Shown here: in pieces, positions 53,928 through 64,000 of the stretch
Layout of the letters: the number at the start of each line of letters is the position of its first letter
How positions within the stretch are numbered: position 1 is the first letter of the stretch
Origin: Prostheceraeus crozeri
Taxonomy: Eukaryota; Platyhelminthes; Polycladida; Euryleptidae
Length of the DNA: 64,000 bases
Assembly: GCA_907163375.1 (NCBI GenBank)
Contig: CAJQUW010007737.1
Coordinates: forward strand, 372,001 to 436,000
Direction: 5' to 3'
The notes under the pieces: model-generated
Database searches by the model: none
What the model saw: the letters and a program-made list of their open reading frames with translations, nothing else
Told to the model about the DNA's origin: nothing
Program-made: the position numbers and the translations under genes

Positions 53928-54095
53928 CAATGATCTGAATTCTTCGGATCTGAAGGAGTCGTGGTGATCGGAGCATTACATGTATAAAGGAATTTCAGAG
54001 CAATCCGCAAGCGACGAACGACTATTTTTCCTATCTCTGTAAGGTATTAAAAATTTCTTTTTGCCCACTTATGAAGTTCCTGCATGTGCCATCTG
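53928..54095 (+). repeat. Dispersed repeat family R2, copy 1
   Basis: GATCTGAATTCTTCGGATCT, then CAATCCGCAAGCGACGAACG and TATCTCTGTAAGGTATT, recur in inverted orientation at 61855-61985 and 62790-62975. Translation gives DLNSSDLKESW and SYLCKVLEIPF-like strings, so the family may derive from a coding sequence. Confidence 0.75.
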
Positions 54096-54214
54096 TTTGA
54101 ATCAGTTTGCACTTCTAGCAAAGTGATACGATTAAACAATCTAATTCTGTGGCTATTCCTTTGATACATATATTTTGAAAACAATAATCAAAAAGATGAA
54201 GAGAAAGTGAATGT

Positions 54215-54660
54215 TTTCTGGAAACTATCTTATGTTGAAGAATCGTACAAAGAAATAAAAAGGAAAATTCGAAGCACAAATGAGAGCATATGGAGGATTG
54301 AAAGAATCGAAAAAAGTAATTGCATGCACGACTTGGAAAGCGGAGAACATCTGCCAATGCAAGGATGGTATCCTTTTAAACGAGCGCTTTTCCCTGGTTT
54401 ATCGATATGACTGTGAACATTGCCAAGAATGTTACATCGGAGAGACTCGCAGACATCTATACACACGCATAAAAGAACATCTAAAAGGCAGATCACCACC
54501 AGAAATATCATTACATAGATACATACCAACAGAACAAAACTTCAAAATATTATTACAAACACGCCATACAAAAATTGCAGAGACACCGCTAATAAAATCT
54601 GTAAATCGACATTACAAGTTGCATATGTGTCTGATTATATTCTTCATAAATTATAGGAGC
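54215..54660 (+). mobile_element. Penelope-like element fragment: linker and GIY-YIG endonuclease
   Basis: Frame 1 gives KLSYVEESYKEIKRKIRS, the Penelope RT-endonuclease connector. After a frameshift near 54350, frame 2 gives CQCKDGILLNERFSLVYRYD, then CEHCQECYIGETRRHLYTRI, then KEHLKGRSPPEIS. LVYRY/YIGET is the GIY-YIG core, with the conserved Arg and EH. It differs strongly from the 45.5-kb copy, so two lineages are present. Near 55125 a CTGATGATGGTGATGATGAA stretch may be the decayed 3' end of the same element. Confidence 0.85.
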
Positions 54661-54679
54661 GATATTTCAAACTGATGAA

Positions 54680-55500
54680 CGTACAGAACGTTTTACAGGA
54701 TTTCCTTCTTTTTCATCCTGTCGCCGCAGTATATTGTAAATTCACTATTGCTTCAGTGTGCATGATCTTTGGACTAGGGGCAACAATCCAAATCACAAAT
54801 TGACTTGATAATTGAAAATGCCGACCAGCAAACAAGAAAGCCAGCTCGCAAAATTTGCTTTTTGCCCCAACTAAGTTCCCCGGAGTGTGCCATAATTTTC
54901 ATGCAATTTCCATTCTAGTACTTTCTATGGTATTCTTAATTTCTATGGTTCTAATCAAATTTAGCACAAAAGTATTAATGAACAGCAATTTAAAGTCAGA
55001 ACCGATGTGTTTATGGTAAATACTGTCATTTTGTTCGTCTGTATCATTATGTCATCATCATTTGCTCATGTAATTCATCCATGTATATAAATGCACATTT
55101 ATTGTTCTTTATTGTTGTCACTGATGATGGTGATGATGAAACCAGTATGCTGAAATACAATGATGAAATAATCTAAAACTCAGCGTTGCGTCCGTCCATT
55201 GCCTCGCATTAGTAATTCAGTAATTGTAATTTCTTAACATTGTTACATTGTTGTTGCTCAATAAAATTTAATCTCTGCTTTATCTAGCTTTAAAGAATTC
55301 CAGAAAGAGCTATCATAGAGACGTACAGGTTAAGAGTGATGAGAGTCACTTGCAAGTATTGGCAAGTAATTAAAGCAATTTAATTGCAAGTAAATTGCAA
55401 TAAAGATTGCAATTAAAGGATACCTGTGTAAGTCTGTTTCAAATTCTTTGGCACTTAGAATTTTCCTAGTGCTCTGTAAAATTTTATTATTTTCGTGAAG
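54680..55500. other. Probable 3' flank of the Penelope-like fragment, otherwise unrecognised
   Basis: CTGATGATGG...GAAACC at 55125-55155 resembles the conserved Penelope 3' word (CTGATGATGGCC...GGCCGAAAC), but stem II cannot pair properly. A TTGCAAGTAA repeat cluster lies near 55350-55410. Confidence 0.4.
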
Positions 55501-55501
55501 A

Positions 55502-55940
55502 TACCTTCAAAATTTTGATGCTTCAATTGATTTTCATACGACAATTTGCGGTAGAACGCGAAGAAATCACATTTTCACACGACAATATTCAACGCAAGGA
55601 AATTATATTTCGCATATACCTTCATAAGTGCTTCAGTGCAGCTATTTAAAATTTTCGATGCACCGCTGTGAGTAGTACACCTTCTTAAATGCCTCAATAA
55701 ATGGCGCAGTGAATGCACAACTAATGCGATTAAAAATTGATTTTTATCAAGTTCTATTTTCTACGTTCAGGAACAACTCTGAAATCAGCAGTTGAATTGT
55801 GTCATCTTTATCGTTGTTAGTGTTTGATATGACTGAATCTTGCACGACATACGTTTCCTTCTGTGACTTGTTCGACAATGAAACATGTTCCAATGATTTG
55901 AATAAGCTTCAGCAGCTCATGTCGTCTTCACATTATATTT
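55502..55940 (+). repeat. Dispersed repeat R1, copy 1
   Basis: Starts TACCTTCAAAATTTTGATNN and ends CTCATGTCGTCTTCACATTA. From about 55695 it is nearly identical to copy 2 at 59219-59600; the 5' part is more diverged and has an extra segment. No coding sequence. Confidence 0.9.
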
Positions 55941-55944
55941 TCAA

Positions 55945-56565
55945 GTGAGCATGGGGACAACTCATGAACTTTTCTCATGAAATGTAACATCAGATGAGTT
56001 GTTGTCGGTGAATCATGTTTATCTTCATCGAAGTTTCTGTCTCTGAATATTAACTTGGCCAGGAGGGGAAGATTGGAAATCTTTTGTTAAGCTTCCAGTT
56101 GTATCGGTAACTTTGTCTGAAGATAGCGAGATTGATCGTGTTGTCAAATGTGTACGGGAAGATAAGACTGATTTTTATTGATGATGCAATTTAATTTTTA
56201 TTCTTCGATGTTGTAGTTTATGATGGGGAAACAGATGTCGGCTTTCACTTTGCTGAATGTGGAAAATGATGTTTTATGATGGTTTGCATGAGTTCCTTCA
56301 TGAATTTCTGTGACGGAAGAAATACATGAAAAGAGATTACTCAAAATTCCTTGAAAATCAAATGGATTTCACTTCACTTTCATTGCTTTTAAAAATGAAG
56401 TCTCATACTCTTTCCATATGAAATATGCTCAATTTTAATGTATCAATTCAATTGCTTGTTTCTGTGTAAGTAGAATAAATAACGAATAAGCCTTTTTATA
56501 TGAATATACTTCATTCTAGTGCAATGACTTATCAGTGTCATAGTTGTAACCGACCGGTCGCCATC
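55945..56565. other. No gene recognised
   Basis: AT-rich spacer between repeat R1 and the minisatellite. Confidence 0.5.
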
Positions 56566-56569
56566 TGTA

Positions 56570-57690
56570 AACCCGCTTTGACGACCCAACCTCATCCTAG
56601 GCCCCACCCCCGGGTGTCGCAAACTGAATATGCCTCGGCCCCGTGTGTCGCAAACCCGACCCGGTCTCGGCCCCGTGCGTCGCAAACCCGACCCGGCCTC
56701 GGCCCCGTGCGTCGCAAACCCGACCCGGTCTCGGCCCCGTGCGTCGCAAACCCGACCCGGTCTCGGCCCCGTGCGTTGCAAACCCGACCAGGCTTCGGCC
56801 ACGGTCGTCGCAAACCCGACCCGGCATCGGCCCCGTGTGTCGCAAACCCGACCAGGCCTCGGCCCCGTGCGTCGCAAACCGACCAGGCCTCGGCCACGGG
56901 CGTCGCAAACCCGACCCGGCCTCGGCCCCGTGCGTCGTAAACCGACCAGGCCTCGGCCCCGTGTGTCGCAAACCCGACCCGGCATCGGCCCCGTGTGTCG
57001 CAAACCCGACCCGGCCTCGGCCCCGTGCGTCGCAAACCCGAACAGACCTCGGTCCCTTGCGTCGTAAACCCGACCAGGCCCCGACCTCAGGCGTCGTAAA
57101 CCAGGCCTCGGCCACGGGCGTCGCAAACCGACCAGGCCTCGGCCACGGTCGTCGCAAACCCGACCCGGCATCGGCCCCGTGCGTCGTAAACCGGACCAGG
57201 CCCCGACCCCAGGCGTTGTAAACCAGGCCTCGGCCACGGGCGTCGCAAACCGACCAGGCCTCGGTCACAGGCGTCGCAAACCGACCAGGCCTCGGCCACG
57301 GTCGTCGCAAACCCGACCCGGCCTCGGCCCCGTGCGTCGGAAACCCGAACAGACCTCGGTCCCGTGCGTCGTAAACCGGACCAGGCCCCGACCCCAGGCG
57401 TTGTAAACCAAGCCTCGGCCACGGGCGTCGCAAACCGACCAGGCCTCGGTCCCTTGCGTCGTAAACCCGACCAGGCCCCGACCCCAGGCGTCGTAAACCA
57501 GGCCTCGGCCGCGGGCGTCGCAAACCGACCAGGCCTCGGCCACGGTCGTCGCAAACCCGACCCGACCAGGCCCCGATCTCGGGTGCTGCAAACCCACCAT
57601 GGTCCAAGTTGACTAAACACCGACCTTGAGTGCCGCTTCGAGTACCGCTAAGCCCGCCCTGTCTGCAATCCCGGGCGCTAGACCCCTACT
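56570..57690. repeat. GC-rich, CpG-dense minisatellite, ~32-bp unit, with higher-order structure
   Basis: About 32 units with consensus CTCGGCCCCGTGCGTCGCAA ACCCGACCCGGC (31-32 bp). The left half (to about 57060) is fairly uniform. The right half mixes subtypes in repeating order: a CCCGACCCCAGGCGTYGTAA variant recurs at about 57073, 57195, 57380, 57470 and 57565, at intervals near multiples of 31 bp. Degenerate units extend to about 57690. All frames are open through it because the unit has no stop in most frames. Not a gene. Confidence 0.95.
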
Positions 57691-57699
57691 CCTGACCAT

Positions 57700-59215
57700 A
57701 ATGAATGATTATTGTATTTAGATGAGCGATTTTATGCTAGTAATTTTGATACCACTCGTGAAATAGTCGAGTACAACAATTTCAAGACAAGACATCATGT
57801 TGGTTCTATTTTTCATAATTTTCTTACAAACCGATTTTGTGAGGTAGCGCTGGAAAGATTGCTTCAAATCAAGCTGCAGAATTTGATTTTCGATGTTTTC
57901 CCATTCTTTTTGAAGTGTTGACTTTGGAAATCCAGTTTATCGGCGTCTGTGCGTTTGATCATGTTTCAAATCGACTGATAAAATTGATAAATAACCAATG
58001 GGAATATGAGATAAGGAAGTGATTGAAGGTGCGCGTGGGTGGTATCATGGATAAATAAGGCACATGTAAAATACTCATTGATCTCATGAAGTTCATAAGA
58101 GTCTGATCATCATTTGAGGAAGCCAAATTAAGCAAAATGACGGGAAAACATCTATCAATCTGTACGAGTAATCGATAAGGATATTGCTTTCGTTTCTTTC
58201 GAATTAAAGAAATCTGAGGGATTTCTGTGTTTCCTGCTATTTGATCTCATTTCTTATTTTTAGAAACATATTGCTCGGTAGAAAGCGAATAGACTTCTCA
58301 TCAAATCAGGTTTGACTTACGACATCTACAAAAATGTAGCTTGGATATTTTACAAATAAGTCAGAATAACTACTTTTCATAATTAATGTCATTTGTACAA
58401 GTGGAGAGGGTTCGCCTCCTGTCCTGCTGGCCGAAAAGGCTGTATTTTTTCTGACAATGTAGTGAGAACCATGTAGCTTGTTGAAAGTAGAATGACAACT
58501 TTTCGTGACGTAGAAAATCATGAAACATGACAATGAAAAATGTGCAAAGTCATGTTATTCACTAGCATAGTCATAGATGTTGGATTGTTAGCTATCTTTG
58601 CTAACTGAATACAGAGGGGACTTGAAATATCTATGACTTGAAGTGCCATAACGATAACAAAATGAATTCAAATTATCGTCATCTGTGAATGTGTCAATAA
58701 TGCTGAAAGTTTTCTAAATCTGTTTGTGGACTCATTTGATGAAAGAAAGACTGGCAGCTTATCTCTCTCCATTCAAAGATGGCACCCACAGAAAATCAAG
58801 CTTGTTTTGGGTGCGTGGAACGCTAATTTACGAAGTAGGTCTATTAAGGTAGGTCGTTTCCTTAACTATCAGTTGACTGCATGGCTTTCTGCTAAATCAT
58901 AAAGATTACAGAGTGCCTGTTCGAGGGGCATATAATAGAAAGATGTCAGACTTGAACAATTTGAGCACATAACTTCCTTGGTCAGCCGTACACTCTGTGT
59001 TTCGTCCTGCGAGAGCACGCCTCGGAATGTCCCTAACTAGCTTGAAATATCTAGGAAGACTGATCAAGCTGAAGGACTGCCCAACATGTTGCTCTGCGTC
59101 TATTTATCCTGACATTGTCCGGGCGAACTGGCTCTCTGAAATCTTCATGATTATCAGCCGCACGATAATGCCATGATAATAGGGGTCTCAAAAAATAGAA
59201 ACGCAACGTCTGGAA
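57700..59215. other. No gene recognised
   Basis: A 69-codon plus-strand frame at 57712-57921 (MYLDERFYASNFDTTREIVE onward) has no recognisable domain. The rest is AT-rich. Confidence 0.45.
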
Positions 59216-59218
59216 CCC

Positions 59219-59600
59219 TACCTTCAAAATTTTGATCTTTCAATGACTCTCACGCGACAATATTCAACGCGAAGAAAAAACATGTTTCGCCTATACCATT
59301 ATAAGTGCTTCAGTGCTTGCACGGCTAACACATAGCCCTACTTAAATGCCTCAATAAATGGCGCAGTGAATGCACAACTAATGCGATTAAAAATTGATTT
59401 TCATCAAGTCCTATCTTCTACGTTCAGGAACAACTCTCAAATCAGCAGTTGAATTGTGTCATCTTTATCGTTGTTAGTGTTTAATATGACTGAATCTTGC
59501 ACGACATACGTTTCCTTCTGTGACTTGTTCGACAATGAAACATGTTCCAATGATTTGAATAAGCTTCAGCATCTCATGTCGTCTTTACATTAAATTTTTG
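59219..59600 (+). repeat. Dispersed repeat R1, copy 2
   Basis: Direct repeat of 55502-55940. The stretch from CTTAAATGCCTCAATAAATG to CTCATGTCGTCTTTACATTA differs at only a handful of positions. Confidence 0.9.
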
Positions 59601-60085
59601 CCAAGGATTTGTTGTGCTTAGATTGTTCAAGTCTGAGGATATCTTTCTTTCTACCAAAAGTTCTACTGTGAGTGAATTGTTAGAAACCGAAATAACAATG
59701 AGTATTTGAGGAAGGGATAACGTTACTGTATGATACATCTTCGCCGCTGATCTGCGAGAGTTTGAAGTACCACAAAATATTTAGTCGATGAAGGAGTAAA
59801 TCGGTAGCTTGGCTGCAAAATTAACGTTTTGTTGATGATTGCTCACAATCTTAATACAGATAGTCTCGACATGACGCTTGTTAGAGTTCTTGATCGGAAA
59901 GTGCACACCAAAATGATCATTATAATGGCGTCATCTCGTTTCTCTAAGCTTCGTCAACTTAATTAGCCGATATTGCCTCGAACGCTGATGATCATGATAT
60001 ACAAATACTGCATGATATATATGTGGGAGGCATGCTTGAATGCATCCTTCCACATTTATGTCCTTTAACTCGGAACAGTCACTTC

Positions 60086-60606
60086 AAGTTCATTCACAGA
60101 GGACGCGGCGCGTCTTGTGCCTGTTTACACCGAGCCGCGTGACAAGAGGCGGAAGAGGAGAAGGTCAATGACGAATAACAATAAAGTCTAATGATGACAG
60201 CTGTAAAATCGTGTCGAAATTTCATTTTCTCCACTCATCGATTTATCTCTCAGCTCTACTTTTCACACAATAACTATTTACTGACGATTTTATCGTTCTA
60301 GCCATGCAATATTATGACGATTACCGTTGTTGGTCTTTTATTAGTTGCTGAGACTCATTTTGCGAAATTTCAATGATTAACCCCTCCTGCTAGGATTTTT
60401 GTGAGTCTCAAAATGGTGAGATTGCAACTGACCGTGCACACATTGATATTTCATACCACCTGCCATTTCAGGAGCTTTTTACTTGGATACACGGTGGTCC
60501 CGTGCGTCACTGACAACAGTTCCATAGGATTCTTAAGGTTCTGAGCTCAAGTCCTAGACGCGTGAGGACGCGTTATCTCGTTCCGCGTCCGGTGTGAATG
60601 GACCTT
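60086..60606. mobile_element. Inverted-repeat MITE-like unit
   Basis: The left end AAGTTCATTCACAGAGGACG and the right end (opposite strand) AAGGTCCATTCACACCGGAC are related over about 25 bases, both leading into GACGCGG. No clean target duplication and no coding sequence. The ends resemble the (A)GGTCCATTCACAC type seen in PIF/Harbinger MITEs. Confidence 0.5.
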
Positions 60607-60838
60607 CAGACTCCATGTAGTGCAGAAAAGATGCCATTCGTGATGTCTCTGAAACAGGAAGTACATGTAGATGTATAGACTTTTTGCCAGTGGATTACCG
60701 AAGAATGGCTGCTGGTTTTCGGTTATATTAGCTCCATTCGTTCTACCACATTCTCAGAAGTATGGAGTCCTAAGTAGTATGGTGATCCTAAGCTCTTGAA
60801 GTCTTGATCAAGTTTGCGTTTTTGCCCTCATCAGTTAA

Positions 60839-61006
60839 CCCTCAAATGGATCGCATTTTGAGATTGTATAAAAGTGTCTAATTCCCTTGATTTTCATTAT
60901 TGGGAATTGGCAAATGTACGTCAATTGTTCATTTTTCCATAGAAGAACTGTAGTCTCTTGTAGGGACTGATTTCGGCCCCTGGTTGCCTGTGAGACAGGG
61001 AGAGCG
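60839..61006. mobile_element. Possible 168-bp piggyBac-type MITE
   Basis: TTAA flanks both sides (60835-60838, 61007-61010). The inner ends CCCTCAAATGG and, inverted, CGCTCTCCCTG are only loosely related. Confidence 0.25.
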
Positions 61007-61854
61007 TTAATCGCTGACTTTCTCCACAACACGAAACTTGATCAAATTCAGGCCGGCTGATAAACATCACGCAATGTCTTTCTTTCGGTGAACATTTCTT
61101 ATATTACGCAGTTTTCTGATGTAAACTGAAATGTAAAGTTCATCAAATTCACTTTTGTTGAGCTCCTGCGGTCGTTGATTCGTATTTATTCAGCGATCGC
61201 CTGTCCCCGGCATTAAGAGAATTTCGTGTACATTTGGACGGCTTGGGATTTGGCTGGCTTACCGCTTCTCATCTCTTCAGTCTTCCGAATTGAATAAAAA
61301 TGGAATACGGCCACTTCAAAGGTTCATTTGTCTTCTCATTGGATGCTCTGGAACTGCGAAATGATTCCTATAGAGAATTGCAATATAATTTGATGTGGTG
61401 AGTTCCATTCTAGTGGGAATATTTCACATTGAAAATGATTTGATAAGAAGTACGTGTTCATCAAGTCCGTGGACGAGAAAATGGAGAAATATTCTGGTGT
61501 AGAAGATTGAAAATGAACAATAATTTGAAATATGATACGCAATAAGTTTTGACTTTGGAAAATTGTCAATAGCCATTTGCGAAGAAGAGATGTCTATTTA
61601 TAGAAAGAGTACATGTTAGTTGACATGGTATTGACTCGACTAAGCATGTCTAAGTTGCTTCCATTCATCCAGATTGTGATGCCTCTTATAATGGTTTTCT
61701 CACCTGCTAAAATGATGGAGTTATGAAAATAGATTTTGAATGGACCTCTAAATATCTGGCATACAGAGTGTTAGAATCGCAGCATTTGAATTTAAACTCA
61801 TTCTGTTTACTAGAAGTACAGACTAACACAATGCGATGGTGCATGCTGGAACTT

Positions 61855-61985
61855 TCTAAGTGGGCAAAAAGAAATTCCTAATACCTTACAGAGATGGTAA
61901 AGTCATTCGTCGCTTGCGGATTGCTGTAAATTCCATCAAAGTGCTCCAATTGGCACGATTCCTTCAGATTCGAAGTCGGTTTTTG
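61855..61985 (-). repeat. Dispersed repeat family R2, copy 2
   Basis: Inverted copy of 53928-54095: on the minus strand TTCGAATCTGAAGGAATCGT, then AATCCGCAAGCGACGAATGA and CTGTAAGGTATTAGGAATTT. Confidence 0.75.
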
Positions 61986-62789
61986 GTCAGTTCCCGAAAA
62001 TCTTCAAATGGACATCTTGCTTGTGCTTGCAACCCGACTATGTCCTAAAGAAAGCGAAAATCATGCTAGCGTGCTTCAAAGCCTTATAGATTCCTAACTA
62101 CTCTCTCATTTTTCTTGTCACAGGCTCAGTCGCCCATAGTTATCAACTCCCTGATATTTATGATCAGCTCTATTCTCGTGAAAGGGACAGAGGAACGCAC
62201 TTGCCGTGAGAATGAACTAATTTCTTATCCGCAAATGCACCGATATGCAACCCAGAGATCATATCAGAACCGATTTGTACTCTTTCCAGGACCATGATCA
62301 TTGGTGCGAATAGTTCATTCATGCTTAAACTTGTTTCTCTTCACCCGGAAACTATTTTCTACCCATTGATTGTCTGTGAAGAGTCCCCGTTGTTTTCTTG
62401 CTAGTCTAGCGTGACTGTAAGTATTCAGTCGAGTTGGTAACGACAAAGATAAATTCCATGGTGAAATTCTCAATGTGGGAACAGAAGGCTGGTCTACACA
62501 CTAATTCCCCGAGTATTCTGCGTACCGGATGTACGGGAACTCGACAATGCCATTGTCTGGCGATGGAATGTGTCTTTTCGGGAAGTTGATTTGACAGGTT
62601 ATCATATCATTGTCAGTGATGTGATCAGTTGTGATGATAGAAAATCCAACCAGCGCACGAGAATATCTGCGAAAGTAAGATTCCGGTACATGAAAGCAAT
62701 TTAAAAAATAAGCAAACATTCACCGGGGATAATAGAGAGAGAGAGGAGGGTTACACCCACAGAATTAAATATCTTGTTTATCTACTTCG

Positions 62790-62975
62790 GTTTGATAGAA
62801 GTGTGATTAATACGAAATTGACGGCACATCGAAGGTGTGCAAAAAGGAATTTCTAATACCTTACAGAGATAGGAAAAAAAGTCGTGCGTCGCTTGCGGAT
62901 TAATGTGAGTTCCAGCAAAGTACTTCGTTTGCCAAAATTCCTTCAGATTCGAAGAATTCAGATCATTGAGCACAA
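62790..62975 (-). repeat. Dispersed repeat family R2, copy 3
   Basis: The most open copy: the minus strand encodes LNDLNSSNLKEFWQTKYFAG, then PQATHDFFSYLCKVLEIPFC. It aligns with copies at 53.9 and 61.9 kb. The protein string matches no family I recognise. Confidence 0.75.
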
Positions 62976-62979
62976 GTTT

Positions 62980-64000
62980 TCTCCGTGATGTTGGCCCTTC
63001 CGATCATTACTAAAAAAAGTAGCAGGCGTACGAAAATTAGTTCACTTGATGATTTCACTTCCTCTCCCCGGCATTTCTCACTGTATAGTGCATATCCTAA
63101 ATCGAGTGTTAGCCAAGGCAACGATGTGTGTTTTGGTGTGTGCGAAGTGATATCACAGCACGCACGCATCTCTCACTGGCTCTGGTGTACTGCTGACAGC
63201 TTATTGTTAGCAATTTCCAATAGCAAGCGATACACGAATTATCCATTCGAGAAGGAGCATGTTGTCTAATTCTGTGATGTGCCATTTCGATATTAAGGCT
63301 ACATACAATTCTTCCTTTCTAGGAAACCGAAGCGCGAGTAGATGAATCTAATTCTGTGGTTACACCGGTTAGGAGAAAAGACGGGTAACCGGACGGATAA
63401 ACTTCATTTGCTATTGCATGGGATTGAAACTCGTGAAAGATCAGCACGTTCATCGACTTATTTTGCGTTTTGAATCTGAAAGATCATTTTTGGACTTCTA
63501 TTTATTATTATCAAATGTGGTGTTAATGCAGTGTACTGAAGTCCTGTATAGATTCAACAAACGCTTTGAATTGAGATTTATTATGAATTCGTTGCGACCG
63601 TAGGATATTCGATGTTTTTAAGTGTCAATAATGGCATTATCAGCGATTCAAGGAATCAATAATAATAAAAACGAATCATGTGGAAACAAACATCGATGTT
63701 TCAGGTACCACCATTCTTCAGTGTGCAAGAGAGTGAACATCAAATTTATAATTAACATACAGAGTTCACATCGACGAAAGTGTCTTCCACAAAGCCAATT
63801 GTACAGTTCGGGTATAAGTATTCAATACGTCGTCCGAGTTGAATTCTTCGATGTTTGGTAGGTCACAGCTTGGTATGATGCTGCGAATCAAAGTTATGAA
63901 CGTCAGGCGTCAAGAATGGAATTGGAATATATGGAATATACAGGGTATTTCAAGAAGAATTATCCGATTTCATTGTGCTTAATCTATCTATTAAATTAAC
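62980..64000. other. No gene recognised
   Basis: Several open frames of 60-95 codons on both strands without motifs, signal peptides or splice support. Confidence 0.45.

Noticed and set aside
55125..55160. Hammerhead ribozyme at CTGATGATGGTGATGATGAAACC
   Set aside because: CUGAUGA and GAAA are present, but the intervening TGGTGATGAT cannot form stem II. At best a decayed Penelope end.
56570..57600. CRISPR-like array
   Set aside because: Units are contiguous without unique spacers, and the genome is eukaryotic. It is a minisatellite.
56443..57620. Long overlapping open frames (up to about 336 codons) in several frames, rich in Arg, Gly and Pro
   Set aside because: They are translations of a ~32-bp GC-rich minisatellite whose unit lacks stops in most frames on both strands; no start context or domain supports coding.

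Overview
This window is eukaryotic, from an invertebrate animal. Genes are split by GT-AG introns, the background is AT-rich, and the transposon load (hAT, Tc1/mariner, piggyBac-like, PIF/Harbinger, Penelope-like, non-LTR, Ty3/gypsy, tRNA-derived SINEs) fits a marine or other non-vertebrate metazoan. The species cannot be fixed from the sequence alone.

Two host genes are well supported. (1) A complete kinesin-5 (Eg5/KIF11/BimC) gene lies on the minus strand. I assembled it from 11 coding exons between 29033 (ATG) and 10523 (stop). All splice phases agree, giving 977 residues with a motor domain, neck linker, long coiled-coil stalk and a C-terminal BimC box with a CDK-type Thr-Pro site. (2) A small intronless gene (11750-12202, plus strand) sits antisense inside the last kinesin intron. 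It has its own TATA box and poly(A) signal and encodes a 150-residue secreted protein with two six-cysteine thyroglobulin type-1 (Tg1) modules.

Layout: 1-10.5 kb holds a Ty3/gypsy pol remnant with an RT-integrase deletion junction, a SINE head, a 5'-truncated non-LTR element and a TAGCGCTA-rich repeat. 10.5-29 kb is the kinesin-5 gene. Its introns carry the Tg1 gene, a Tc1-like MITE, an apparently intact mariner nested in a piggyBac-like element, a hAT-type MITE, a reverse-transcriptase remnant, a SINE and a Penelope-like RT remnant. 29-37.4 kb, directly upstream of the kinesin start, is a stack of nested hAT elements. One pair shares both a transposase family and an unusual 6-bp target duplication. 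A 49-50 bp near-perfect hairpin with a hammerhead-like loop lies in the inner one. 38.6-52 kb contains a decayed tandem repeat, two related ~730-750 bp foldback palindromes, retroelement fragments with a Cys/His finger, a Penelope GIY-YIG endonuclease, a short tandem array beside a pogo-like end, and a PIF/Harbinger MITE. 52-64 kb has SINE, hAT and Penelope remnants, a CpG-dense ~32-bp minisatellite of about 1 kb with higher-order structure, two copies of a ~0.4 kb dispersed repeat on either side of it, and a second dispersed repeat family. No further host gene is recognisable after 29 kb.

No novel defence or metabolic system is visible. The most interesting material is the sense/antisense gene nest, the mobile-element nesting around kinesin-5 (including an insertion about 23 bp from a splice acceptor), the paired foldback family, and the 6-bp-TSD hAT lineage.
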